Positions 34,209 through 43,231 of a DNA stretch of 64,000 bases are shown piece after piece. The stretch is taken from positions 1-64,000 of the forward strand of contig JANQDY010000088.1 of the NCBI GenBank assembly GCA_028278625.1, in the 5' to 3' direction. Source of the DNA: Thermodesulfobacteriota bacterium (GTDB lineage: Bacteria; Desulfobacterota; DSM-4660; Desulfatiglandales; Desulfatiglandaceae). Position 1 is the stretch's first letter, and the number at the start of each line of letters is the position of its first letter. The notes beneath the pieces are model-generated. The model ran no database searches. It was not told the origin of the DNA and worked only from the letters and a program-made list of their open reading frames with translations. A program made the translations under genes and the position numbers.

Positions 34209-34222
34209 GGCATGCCTGTTGC
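34209..34222 (+). promoter_or_regulatory. Sigma-54 promoter (-24/-12)
   Basis: TTGGCATGCCTGTTGCTA: GG at 34209-34210 and GC at 34221-34222 with exactly 10 bp between them, and the flanking bases fit YTGGCAyg-N4-TTGCw. It starts transcription near 34234, about 110 bp ahead of the tandem-receiver gene. The EBP regulator at 29505 is the obvious candidate activator. The rest of 34096-34344 is AT-rich and noncoding. Confidence 0.75.
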
Positions 34223-34344
34223 TAAGAATTGGGAAGCAAATGGGCAAGGAGCCTCTTTTTTATGTGCCGATATTCTCGCTGGCTATCTCGTGTTTAAGAA
34301 GATCGCTCATATAATAAAAAGAATAATGGGAAAGGAGCAAAGCA

Positions 34345-35196
34345 ATGGGAAAAGATAAACTGAAGATTCTTCTGGTGGATGATGAGAAGGAGTTTGTGGA
34401 GAGTCTTTCGGAGCGGTTACATTTAAGGGACCTGAAAACTGATGTGGCTTATGACGGCGAGCAGGCCCTGGAAGCCGTTAAGCAGGAAGAGCCCGATGTG
34501 ATGATTTTGGATCTAAGGATGCCCGGCATCGACGGAAATGAGGTCCTTCGCCAGGTTAAAAAAGATCATCCCAACGTGGAAGTCGTAATACTGACTGGCC
34601 ATGGAACGGATAAAGACGAAAAGGAAGCCCTGCGCTTGGGGGCCTCAGCCTACCTTAAAAAACCCGTGGACATCGACAAGCTGGTCCGTGCGGTGCACAA
34701 GGAAAAACTGAAGGTGCTCCTGGTGGACGACGAAACGGAATTCGTGGATAGCCTTTCGGAACGGTTGGCTTTGAGAAATCTTGAACCGGAGATAGCCTAT
34801 GATGGCGAGCAGGCCCTGAAAGCGATCAAAGATGGGCACCCCGATGTAATGGTGCTGGACCTAAGGATGCCGGGAATCAACGGGATCGACGTCCTTCGCC
34901 GGGTCAAGAAGGAGAATCCTGATATGCCCGTTGTGATTCTGACGGGGCATGGAACGGACAAGGACGAAAAAGAGGCAATGCGCTTAGGAGCTTCGGCCTA
35001 TCTTGAAAAGCCCGTAGATGTGGACCACCTGGTGGGGACAATGCACAAGGTCTGGAATCGACTCAAGAAGTCCAAAAAGGTGGTGGACACCTTGCTCATG
35101 GGCGCGGCCCTTGCACAGGCGGGCGCCACCGACATAGCCAGGGAGACCATGGCGGAATTGGAAGAAGACGATGATAAGAACAGATCGAAGGGGTAG
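34345..35196 (+). CDS. Tandem-receiver response regulator
   Basis: 283 residues: two complete receiver domains (about 1-118 and 123-240) that are near-duplicates of each other, each with LLVDDE, an Asp in LDLRMPGI, LTGHGTDKDEKEA and a KPVD lysine motif. A short C-terminal extension (VVDTLLMGAALAQAGATDIARETMAELEEDDD) is helical and acidic. No DNA-binding domain. It may hold two phosphates or connect two kinases. AAAGGAG precedes the ATG, behind the sigma-54 promoter. Confidence 0.92.
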   Translation: MGKDKLKILLVDDEKEFVESLSERLHLRDLKTDVAYDGEQALEAVKQEEPDVMILDLRMPGIDGNEVLRQVKKDHPNVEVVILTGHGTDKDEKEALRLGASAYLKKPVDIDKLVRAVHKEKLKVLLVDDETEFVDSLSERLALRNLEPEIAYDGEQALKAIKDGHPDVMVLDLRMPGINGIDVLRRVKKENPDMPVVILTGHGTDKDEKEAMRLGASAYLEKPVDVDHLVGTMHKVWNRLKKSKKVVDTLLMGAALAQAGATDIARETMAELEEDDDKNRSKG

Positions 35197-35374
35197 TTTT
35201 CGGCTGGATCAATCCGATTCAACTCCGAAGGGAAAACCTTCACCGTCGCTTATTTCGGTTAACGTATAGAAACGGACGGCGCGGTCTTTTTAATGGGCAC
35301 TGTCAATTTTGGGTGTAGCATCAGGCGAGACATCTGCGGCAAAGCGTATTCATGGGTTTCAAGGCGGATTAGTC

Positions 35375-37156
35375 ATGTTGAGATTTGTATGGGAACGAAT
35401 AAAGGAAGGGATGCCGAAAAACAGGCACTATCATGCCGTAATGAAAAGCATACTCATGCTCGGCTTTTTGCTTCCTTTCATACCCATGGTTCTGGTAGCG
35501 GGGCTTCTCTTCTATCAGTTCAAAGTGGCTTACAAGGCCCGCGTTTACGACCATCTGACAGATGCCGCTCAGAAAAGCAGATGGTACATCGACCGTTTTC
35601 TAAATGATAAAGTGCTCGATCTTCGTGTTGTGGTTGAGTCGTTTGGTTATGAAAAACTGCGGGAAGCCGGTGTGCTGGAAGGCATCTTAACAAAATCCCG
35701 GATGGGAGAAGGTCCGAACTTTGGTGCACTTGTCCTTCTGGACGGAAAGGGCAGGAAGATCGCGTCAGCGGTGTCGGGAAACGTTTCTGTGTCCTATCCC
35801 GTCAAAAGGGGCTGGATCGGAGATGTCTTGAAAACCGGACTTCTGATCCGAGGCATAGCCATGACCGTCCAGGGCATTCCCCATATCATTATTGCCGTGA
35901 GAGGGGGGACACAGGAAGCGCCCTGGGTATTGCTATCCTGTATTGACGGTAAGGCCTTTCACGACATGATAAAGACGATACGCCTGGGAGATACGGGATC
36001 GGTATTCATTTTAAGCGAAGCCGGACGGTTTCTGGCCGCCGCTCCATCCGACACACATCCGAACACGACCATGCTCCGGGATTTCCAAAAGCAATCCGGC
36101 CTGGGGGAAGACATTACCCTTTACCGGGGCCGCGATGCCGCAGGACACAAAACCATCTATGCCAGCGCTTTCCTAAAGTCTGTTGATTGGTGGCTCGTTT
36201 TTGGACAGAGGACGTCGGATGCCTATTCCGGCTTAAATAAAGCAGCGATTGTGACAGTTGGATTTGTCTTGCTGACCGGGTTCTGTATCGCTCTTTACGC
36301 TTTCAGCCTTTCTCGAAAAACAGTTCGGCGCATGGAACTGGCTGATAAGGAAAGGCAGAGGGTAAACGAGCAGATGCTTCAAACTGGCAAACTGGCATCT
36401 ATCGGTGAACTAGCGGCCGGTATCGCTCACGAGATCAACAACCCGGTTGCGATCATGGTGGAGGAAGCGGGCTGGATCGAAGACCTTTTGGAAGACGAGG
36501 ACTTCCAAGGGATGAAAGACCGGGACGAAATGAAACGCGCATTAAAGCAGATTCACACCCAGGGACAGCGCTGCAAAGCCATTACCCATCAGTTGCTCGG
36601 TTTTGCCAGAAAGACCGACTTCAGAGTGCAACATGTTGATTTAAAGGCATTGATCGAAGATATCGCGGTCATTTTTTCCAAGTTGTCCAAGTCCAATGGG
36701 ACGCCGATTCGGCTTAATATAGAGGAGAATCTTCCTGGGTTCATGCTTCCCCCCGCCGAACTCCAGCAGGTCCTTCTCAATCTGATCAACAACGCCGTTG
36801 ATGCCGTGGAAGAGGGGGACGTAGCGATCTCCATCGCAGGGAGGCTTGAAGGGGGAAGCATTGTGATCGAAGTCTCTGACAATGGAGAGGGCATTCAAAG
36901 GGAGGATCTTTCACGGATCTTCGACCCTTTTTTCACTACCAAACCGGTGGGAAAAGGGACCGGTCTTGGTCTGTCCATCTGCTATGGGATCATCAGGCGA
37001 ATGGGCGGAAACATCAGTGCAAACAGTAGGCCCGGAAGAGGGACGACCTTCCGCATCAGTATCCCCGCGGTGACATCGGTGGGCGCGCCCGTGAGCGTCA
37101 CAAATGGCGGGCCTCGTGCGAATCAACATGTCGTACCTGCTATCGATAGGAGATGA
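35375..37156 (+). CDS. Sensor histidine kinase, second of the cluster
   Basis: 593 residues from the ATG at 35375; a TTG at 35309 in the same frame is less likely. An N-terminal helix (MLGFLLPFIPMVLVAGLLFY), a Cache-like sensor (about 50-280), a second helix (VGFVLLTGFCIALYAFSL), then HisKA with His in LAAGIAHEINNPVAI and a full HATPase (NLINNAVDAV, DNGEGI, GTGLGLSI). It is the same architecture as the kinase at 31299, with a different sensor sequence. Four bases before the next receiver gene. Confidence 0.92.
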   Translation: MLRFVWERIKEGMPKNRHYHAVMKSILMLGFLLPFIPMVLVAGLLFYQFKVAYKARVYDHLTDAAQKSRWYIDRFLNDKVLDLRVVVESFGYEKLREAGVLEGILTKSRMGEGPNFGALVLLDGKGRKIASAVSGNVSVSYPVKRGWIGDVLKTGLLIRGIAMTVQGIPHIIIAVRGGTQEAPWVLLSCIDGKAFHDMIKTIRLGDTGSVFILSEAGRFLAAAPSDTHPNTTMLRDFQKQSGLGEDITLYRGRDAAGHKTIYASAFLKSVDWWLVFGQRTSDAYSGLNKAAIVTVGFVLLTGFCIALYAFSLSRKTVRRMELADKERQRVNEQMLQTGKLASIGELAAGIAHEINNPVAIMVEEAGWIEDLLEDEDFQGMKDRDEMKRALKQIHTQGQRCKAITHQLLGFARKTDFRVQHVDLKALIEDIAVIFSKLSKSNGTPIRLNIEENLPGFMLPPAELQQVLLNLINNAVDAVEEGDVAISIAGRLEGGSIVIEVSDNGEGIQREDLSRIFDPFFTTKPVGKGTGLGLSICYGIIRRMGGNISANSRPGRGTTFRISIPAVTSVGAPVSVTNGGPRANQHVVPAIDRR

Positions 37157-37159
37157 CCC

Positions 37160-37543
37160 GTGGCGCAAGCAACCATATTACTGATCGATGATGAAGTTTC
37201 TTTTGTAAAGACCCTGTCCAAGCGCCTGTCAAAGCGAGGAATAGACATCCTCTCGGCATACAGTGGACAGGATGCCCTGCTGCTTTTGGCGGCGGGAAAG
37301 GATGTGGATATCGTCATACTCGATGTCAAAATGCCCGGCATGGGCGGCCTGGAGACATTGGCGGCAATAAAAAAACAATACCCGGCCATAGAAGTCATTC
37401 TACTTACCGGGCATTCGACCATTGAGAGCGCCGTCAAGGGCATGAGACTCGGCGCATTCGATTATCTGACAAAACCCTGTGAGCTTGAAGCGCTCATGGA
37501 AAAAATTGAAGATGCTGTGAAAGTTGGCAGCCATAGGAGGTGA
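37160..37543 (+). CDS. Single-domain response regulator
   Basis: 127 residues, receiver only: LLIDDEVSFVK, VILDVKMPGMGG, LTGHSTIESAVKGM, LTKPCELEAL. GTG start with AGGAG upstream, directly behind the second kinase. Output must be through another protein. The ISxxx pattern of helix 4 (STIESAVKGMRLGAFDYLTKP) is shared with NtrC-type receivers. Confidence 0.9.
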   Translation: MAQATILLIDDEVSFVKTLSKRLSKRGIDILSAYSGQDALLLLAAGKDVDIVILDVKMPGMGGLETLAAIKKQYPAIEVILLTGHSTIESAVKGMRLGAFDYLTKPCELEALMEKIEDAVKVGSHRR

Positions 37544-37548
37544 TCACA

Positions 37549-37971
37549 TTGAACGGCATAAAATTGCTCCTTGTGGATGACGAAGTTGAGTTCATGCAGA
37601 CACTGGTGAGACGGATGAAAAAACGAAACGTGGATGTGGTCGGCGTGAACAGTGGAGAGGAAGCACTGGCCTATTTGTCTGAAAACGCCATCGACGTGGT
37701 CGTTCTGGATGTCAAGATGTCGGGTATGGACGGTATCGAGACCTTGGGAGAAATCAAAAAGGCGAAACCCATCACGGAGGTGATCATGTTGACGGGCCAC
37801 GCCAATCTGGAGGTGGCGGTGGAAGGAATGGAAATCGGAGCATTTGATTATCTCATGAAGCCGATCAATATCGACGACCTCCTCTACAAGATCCAGGACG
37901 CATACAAAAAGAAATCATTACATGAACAAAAAATCCGATCAGTACAAGAGATGGATCAGAAGGAGCGTTAG
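37549..37971 (+). CDS. Single-domain response regulator
   Basis: 140 residues from the TTG at 37549, since AGGAGGTGA lies eight bases upstream and the earlier GTG is part of that ribosome site. Receiver motifs LLVDDEVEF, VVLDVKMSGMDG (Ser where Pro is usual after the Asp loop), LTGHANLEVAVEGM and LMKPINI. The C-terminal tail (KKKSLHEQKIRSVQEMDQKER) is a charged helix. Last signalling gene before the TauE/SafE transporter, 82 bp away. Confidence 0.9.
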   Translation: MNGIKLLLVDDEVEFMQTLVRRMKKRNVDVVGVNSGEEALAYLSENAIDVVVLDVKMSGMDGIETLGEIKKAKPITEVIMLTGHANLEVAVEGMEIGAFDYLMKPINIDDLLYKIQDAYKKKSLHEQKIRSVQEMDQKER

Positions 37972-38053
37972 TGAGATCCATAACAAATGATTTCGCAGCT
38001 CATATCAAATTCGATTGGAGCAAAGAATTAAGTAGTAAGGGGAGAAAAATATT

Positions 38054-39358
38054 ATGAAATTTTTCAGACAGTGGGGCCGATTCATGATGATGGGTGCTCA
38101 GGCACATGCCAGATGGGAGATCAATACCGCTAATACCATCTGGAGAGACCGAAAACGCATGATCATCCTGGGTTTACTAACAGTCCCTGTTATTCTGGGA
38201 GGCATTGCCTTTGCAGACCAGATCGCCGGGGCCCTGCCCGATGTCCTGGGTGGCAAGAAGGCCTACAGCCCTGCCTTTTATTCAAACGGCATTTTTATTG
38301 TCTCCATCCTCATCGGATTGGGGGCCGGTCTGATTACCGGTTGCATCGGCGCGGGCGGCGGATTCGTGATCGCCCCGGCGCTGATGAGCGCCGGGATCAA
38401 GGGCATACTGGCGGTTGGGACTGATTTGTTTCATATCTTCGCCAAGGCCATCATGGGGACGGTAATGCATCGCAAACTGGGCAATGTATCGGTGCCTCTG
38501 GCAGTGGTCTTTCTTATCGGGGCCGTGATCGGTGCCACATTAGGCGGTATGATCAACCGCATTCTTTTTGAGATCAATCCGGTATTGAGTGACGCGTTTA
38601 TCACAACCATTTACTCCGTCATGCTTGGCTTCTTGGGAATCTATGCATTGATTGACTATCTCAGGGCGAGGCAGGCCGGGAAAAAGCCGGAGACCACTCT
38701 CGGCGGTGGCGGGGCGCATGCGCGGGACGAAGGTACGGAAATGGGGAATCTTCCAAAAAAGCTTCAATCCGTAAAAATTCCGCCTATGATCAAATTCGAC
38801 GCAGATCTGACACCGGGCGGGCGAAGCATTTCTTGGGTTTTTCTGGTCATGAGCGGCGGCCTTGTGGGCATGGCAGCGGGGATCATGGGCGTGGGCGGCG
38901 GGTTTCTCACGTTCCCCATCTTTGTTTATATCCTGGGGGTTTCCTCCATGACAACAGTGGGGACCGACATCTTTCAAATCGTTTTTACGGCGGGTTATGC
39001 ATCCATCAGCCAGTATGCGATATACGGCTTTATCTTCTACACCCTGGCCATGGGCATGCTGCTGGGTTCGCTTCTCGGTATCCAGATCGGGGCCATGGTC
39101 ACCAAAGTGGTCAAAGGAATCACGATTCGAGGGTTCTATGCCATGGCCGTGCTGGCCGGTTTCGTCAACCGGATCTTCGCCCTGCCGGGCAAACTTGCGG
39201 AAATGGAAGTCATTCCCTTGTCCCAACGGACCGCATCGATATTGGACGCAATCGGGATCTATGCTTTTTTCATCGTGATCGGCGGATTCGGGATATGGGT
39301 TATCGGGACCTTCGTGAAAAACTTAGGGACTCTAAAAGGTGAGGGGGTATTGTCATGA
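38054..39358 (+). CDS. TauE/SafE-family membrane exporter
   Basis: 434 residues. About nine membrane helices in two homologous halves, each opening with a glycine-rich motif: GLGAGLITGCIGAGGGFVIAPALM and GLVGMAAGIMGVGGGFLTFPIFVY, the TauE/SafE (DUF81) signature. The family exports sulfite, sulfonates or other organic anions, or acts as a proton-coupled anion carrier. The N-terminal 55 residues are soluble and Arg-rich. AAGGGGAG precedes the ATG. Preceded by five phosphorelay genes and followed by an overlapping membrane protein, so its transport is probably signal-controlled. Confidence 0.9.
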   Translation: MKFFRQWGRFMMMGAQAHARWEINTANTIWRDRKRMIILGLLTVPVILGGIAFADQIAGALPDVLGGKKAYSPAFYSNGIFIVSILIGLGAGLITGCIGAGGGFVIAPALMSAGIKGILAVGTDLFHIFAKAIMGTVMHRKLGNVSVPLAVVFLIGAVIGATLGGMINRILFEINPVLSDAFITTIYSVMLGFLGIYALIDYLRARQAGKKPETTLGGGGAHARDEGTEMGNLPKKLQSVKIPPMIKFDADLTPGGRSISWVFLVMSGGLVGMAAGIMGVGGGFLTFPIFVYILGVSSMTTVGTDIFQIVFTAGYASISQYAIYGFIFYTLAMGMLLGSLLGIQIGAMVTKVVKGITIRGFYAMAVLAGFVNRIFALPGKLAEMEVIPLSQRTASILDAIGIYAFFIVIGGFGIWVIGTFVKNLGTLKGEGVLS

Positions 39359-40041
39359 TTGAAAACAAGAAGGAATTCTTTTCCGGGCTGGCAATGATGG
39401 CGGGTTTCACGGCGGTTCTTATCCTGTTTTTTTCTCCCGTATTCAAGGGGCACAACGGCCTTGATTACCTTGATAATCTTTACAATTCAATATCCAAGGG
39501 GTCGGCATATTACATTCCTCAGCTGAGAGAAAAAATTGAAGCCGCAGACTTGCAACGGATCAAAGCAACTCTGAATCTGGGCACCAAAAAGCAGGCGGAG
39601 CAGGCTGCCTTGCTTTTCAAGGCCGCCGGTGCTGAAACGACTGTTGTCGAGGGCACCTTGAAGGTGAGCGGTGATCTGAATTTGATTTTGCTTAACAGCT
39701 TGGAGGACGCCGACGCCATGTACCACAACAAGGGCACGGAGGTCTCGGACAAATACGGTTACAACGAACGACGGGTGCTGTACAATTGGTGGAAATCCTT
39801 TAAAGAGATGGAAAAAGATATGAAACGTCAGAGAGATTTTAAAGCGGCTGACAGTATTGCACTGGTGGTGAAAAAGGGCTTGGAAACATCTTACAATTAT
39901 TATCAGATCGAACCACAAAAAATTACGGACAGGCTTGGGATGGTAACTTTTTCCCTTCTTTTTTATGTGGTGTATACCATGTGGTACGGATTTGCCTTTA
40001 TGTTCATATTCGAAGGTTGGGGCATGAAGCTAGAACATTAA
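39355..40041 (+). CDS. Unknown membrane protein coupled to the exporter
   Basis: 228 residues with an N-terminal helix (GLAMMAGFTAVLILFFSPVF), a soluble middle (about 40-190) rich in helices, and a C-terminal hydrophobic segment (GMVTFSLLFYVVYTMWYGFAFMFIF). The ATG overlaps the exporter stop (ATGA), so it is made with the transporter and is likely its partner or regulator subunit. No family recognised. Confidence 0.7.
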   Translation: MIENKKEFFSGLAMMAGFTAVLILFFSPVFKGHNGLDYLDNLYNSISKGSAYYIPQLREKIEAADLQRIKATLNLGTKKQAEQAALLFKAAGAETTVVEGTLKVSGDLNLILLNSLEDADAMYHNKGTEVSDKYGYNERRVLYNWWKSFKEMEKDMKRQRDFKAADSIALVVKKGLETSYNYYQIEPQKITDRLGMVTFSLLFYVVYTMWYGFAFMFIFEGWGMKLEH

Positions 40042-40157
40042 GAACGCCCTCTATCTTGCAGGTATATTCAGTCTTGAATATGAACCAAAAGGCACCGCAC
40101 CACAAAAGCCGCATTGAACACGGCCAAAGAGCAAAAATTGTGTGGGTGCATCGAACA

Positions 40158-42782
40158 ATGGGACGGATTTTTAATACAATTAAAGCAGCATTATTACGGC
40201 AAAGGGAAACCGGCCCCAAGAGTGCCCAAGAACTGCGCAGAGATTTCAAGGCAAGATACCATCATTTCAAACTGCTTTTGACTGCCAACAACAAGGCCCT
40301 TGAGACCATGGCGGAAATGCAGGAAGCCCTAAACGGGAGCCGGCCCTTTGGCATGTCTTTTGTTTTCTCCACATGCACAAGCGTTGCAACCAGTGTGTGG
40401 CAGATCGTAAAAAACCTGGATGAATTGGCGCCAGGGAAATACGAGGAGCTTTTCAGCAGATTCAAAGATATTCAGCTGAAGATCAACCCATACATCTCCA
40501 GCCACCATGTCAAGGGGGAAGGCCCGCTGGTCATTCCACTGCAGAATATCGACATAAGCCTGGCAGATCGGGTCGGCGGCAAGATGGCAAACATGGGGGA
40601 AGTGAGAAATCGCCTGAATCTAAAGACCCCCAGCGGTTTCGCAGTTACCGCCCATGCCTACCAGCGATTTATGGATCAGAACGACCTGAGAACAGAAATC
40701 TACCGGCTTATTCAAACGGCTGATGTCGGCAGGCTTGATCGGATTTATGCACTCAGTTCGAGAATCCAACAGCGCATAATCGACGCGGCCTTGCCCGATG
40801 ATCTTGAAACGGCCCTTGTGGAACATTATGAGCGCCTGGAGGGTATCGCGGGTAAAGGGATTCGCGTCGCTATGCGGAGCAGCGCGCTGGGAGAAGATTT
40901 CAGGGAAACCTCTTTTGCGGGTCAATACCGTTCGCTGCTAAACGTCAGCGGGGAGAACATTCCAAGGGTCTATAAGGAGATCGTTGCCAGCATGTATGGC
41001 CCCCCTGCCATGATGTACCGGTTGAGACGCGGTATTCGAGATGAAGATGTCCCCATGTGCGTTGGGTGCGTGGCCATGGTGGATGCCGTATCGAGCGGCG
41101 TTATGTACTCCCGAAATCCCGTGAATAGGAGTGATGACGGCGTCATCATCAACGCAGTGTTGGGGCTTCCCAAACCCGTGGTGGACGGCAGCACGGCAAC
41201 GGACCTTTTCGTGCTTTCCAGAGAAAAACCCCTGAAGATCGAACAAAGGCAAATCGCGCGGAAGGATCTGAAATTTATCTGCTATCCTGGTGAAGGTGTT
41301 TGCCGTTTGGACATTACGGGAGACCTTCAGGAAACGCCCTCCCTGAAGGACGGGCAGGCCCTGGATTTAGGTAGGCTGGCCCTAAAACTGGAGGCTCATT
41401 ATGGAACGCCCCAGGATATTGAATGGGCAATTGATGAATCGGGAGAAATGGTCATCCTTCAGTGCAGGCCCCTCCAACAAATGGCGACAGCCGGAATTCA
41501 GAAAAGTCCCGCCCAGGGTTCGATGGTGGATGCGCCGCTTCTCCTTGAAGGCGGATTTACCGCAAGCCCCGGGGGAGGCACGGGCAACGTCTTTGTTGTC
41601 AGGAAGGAAGCGGATGCCTTGAGGTTCCCGGAAGGGGGCGTTCTGGTGGCGGAGCAAGCGCTGCCCCGCTGGGCTACCCTGTTAGGCCGGGCCGCCGCAG
41701 TGGTCACCGAGCGAGGGAGCATTGCCGGGCATCTGGCAAACGTGGCTAGAGAATTTGGCGTCCCCGCGATATTCGGTCTGGCGGAAGCTTTGGAGAAACT
41801 GGAATCGGGGCTAAAAATTACGGTGGATGCGGACGGGGGCAGAATTTACCGGGGGGCCGTCCAAGAGCTGCTGGAGAAAAGCGGTGAAGAAAAAAATATC
41901 ATGATCGGCACACCCGTATACCAAGCCTTGGAAGGGGCTGGCCGCCAGATCACCCCTCTGAACCTGCTTGACCCGGATGCGCCGTCCTTCAAGCCCAAAC
42001 ACTGCAAGACTTTTCATGACATTACCCGCTTTTGCCATGAAAAATCGGTGCAGGAAATGTTCAAGTTCGGCAGGGAACATCATTTTCCCGAGCGATCAAG
42101 CAAGCAACTGTATGACCGTAGACCCATGCAGTGGTGGATTCTCAACCTGGACGACGGGTTTGAACGTGAAGTCGATGGAAAATATGTTGAATTGTCAAAC
42201 ATAACTTCCATACCCATGTTGGCCATTTGGAAAGGGATTGTCTTCAAACCATGGGAAGGCCCGCCCGGTATGGATAAAAGGGGCTTGATGTCCGTCATGT
42301 TCCAGGCGACCGTGAATCCGGCCCTGGCTACGGGCGTCCGGTCCAGTTACGGGAACCGGAATTACTTCATGATCTCCAGAAATTTCTGCTCCCTAAATTC
42401 AAGGTTCGGATTCCATTTCACCACCGTGGAAGCACTGGTGGGCGAGCGGTCAAATGAAAACTACATCAATTTTCAGTTCAAGGGAGGTGCTGCGGACTTC
42501 AACCGGAAATTTAAGCGGATCCTTCTAATTCAGGAAATTTTGGAGGCCCGCGGGTTTCGAACAGAAATAAAAGAGGATAATTTGATCTCCAGAATGGAAG
42601 ACCGCGACATGGAATTCATGGAGAAACGATTAATGCTTATCGGTTACCTCCTTATTCATACAAGGCAGCTAGACATGGTCATGGAAAACGACGCCTCGGT
42701 CACGCATTTTCGATCGGGAATGGCAGCCGATATTGACGAACTGATGGAAATGGGCACGGTTGATCGGGAAACTATTACGTAA
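40158..42782 (+). CDS. PEP-synthase-like phosphotransferase with novel C-terminus
   Basis: About 874 residues from the ATG at 40158; an ATG at 40080 is also possible. A helical N-terminal region (FKARYHHFKLLLTANNKALETMAEM), then the PPDK/PEP-synthase ATP-grasp domain (GGKMANMGEV, AMRSSALGEDFRETSFAGQY, VILQCRPLQ), then the swivelling phosphohistidine domain with H525 in ERGSIAGHLANVAREFGVPAI. The PEP/pyruvate barrel is absent; instead there are about 270 residues of unknown fold (YDRRPMQWWILNLDDGFERE...RSSYGNRNYFMISRNFCSLNSRFGFHFTT). The protein should phosphorylate an unknown acceptor. Follows the exporter pair. Confidence 0.8.
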   Translation: MGRIFNTIKAALLRQRETGPKSAQELRRDFKARYHHFKLLLTANNKALETMAEMQEALNGSRPFGMSFVFSTCTSVATSVWQIVKNLDELAPGKYEELFSRFKDIQLKINPYISSHHVKGEGPLVIPLQNIDISLADRVGGKMANMGEVRNRLNLKTPSGFAVTAHAYQRFMDQNDLRTEIYRLIQTADVGRLDRIYALSSRIQQRIIDAALPDDLETALVEHYERLEGIAGKGIRVAMRSSALGEDFRETSFAGQYRSLLNVSGENIPRVYKEIVASMYGPPAMMYRLRRGIRDEDVPMCVGCVAMVDAVSSGVMYSRNPVNRSDDGVIINAVLGLPKPVVDGSTATDLFVLSREKPLKIEQRQIARKDLKFICYPGEGVCRLDITGDLQETPSLKDGQALDLGRLALKLEAHYGTPQDIEWAIDESGEMVILQCRPLQQMATAGIQKSPAQGSMVDAPLLLEGGFTASPGGGTGNVFVVRKEADALRFPEGGVLVAEQALPRWATLLGRAAAVVTERGSIAGHLANVAREFGVPAIFGLAEALEKLESGLKITVDADGGRIYRGAVQELLEKSGEEKNIMIGTPVYQALEGAGRQITPLNLLDPDAPSFKPKHCKTFHDITRFCHEKSVQEMFKFGREHHFPERSSKQLYDRRPMQWWILNLDDGFEREVDGKYVELSNITSIPMLAIWKGIVFKPWEGPPGMDKRGLMSVMFQATVNPALATGVRSSYGNRNYFMISRNFCSLNSRFGFHFTTVEALVGERSNENYINFQFKGGAADFNRKFKRILLIQEILEARGFRTEIKEDNLISRMEDRDMEFMEKRLMLIGYLLIHTRQLDMVMENDASVTHFRSGMAADIDELMEMGTVDRETIT

Positions 42783-43231
42783 AGATCAGGAATAGTCGTC
42801 TTTAGCGATAGAACTATAGAGGGTCTCTATTCTGTGGCTGTTCAACATAGTGTCTAAATCGAAAAATTGTAATGCGTAGCTCTGAAGTTAACAAATAACT
42901 CTTGAAAAGGATAAAGAAATGGAAATACCATTGCCGAAATGGATGGAATTTGTGATAGCTGGGATATTTATCGCACTTTGTGCAATAAGCGTATATGTTA
43001 TTGACCGTTTCCAGGGATCAACCTCAAAGGATAGAGACCGATCCTGAAAGGTCGGACGCTATCAGTTGTTCAGGAAGTCCGGTTTTCATCAGTTCTCGTA
43101 TAGGGTAAAGATATGAGGTCTATTGCCAGCGGTAATGCAGTCATTGATAAGGACCATCGATTCGAGCTAACTGGTGTGCCGTTGCCCAGAAAGTTAGTTG
43201 AGGAACAGGTGCCAAAAACAGAGCAGGCAAA
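42783..43231. other. Mostly noncoding stretch with one micro-ORF
   Basis: About 450 bp that hold only the 42-codon frame at 42919. CCTGAA (43042) and TTCAGG (43070) can form a stem with a long loop after that frame. The 69-residue frame at 43113 overlaps the add gene in another frame and is not credible. Confidence 0.4.
42919..43047 (+). CDS. 42-residue single-helix membrane peptide
   Basis: MEIPLPKWMEFVIAGIFIALC... gives one transmembrane helix (about residues 10-28) with a short charged tail (DRFQGSTSKDRDRS). AAAAGGAT lies eight bases ahead of the ATG. Probably real and inserted in the inner membrane, possibly with the exporter complex upstream. Function unknown. Confidence 0.5.
   Translation: MEIPLPKWMEFVIAGIFIALCAISVYVIDRFQGSTSKDRDRS

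Noticed and set aside
38540..39226. 228-residue minus-strand frame
   Set aside because: It is antisense to the TauE/SafE gene and very rich in His, Asp and Gln, typical of a shadow of a membrane protein.
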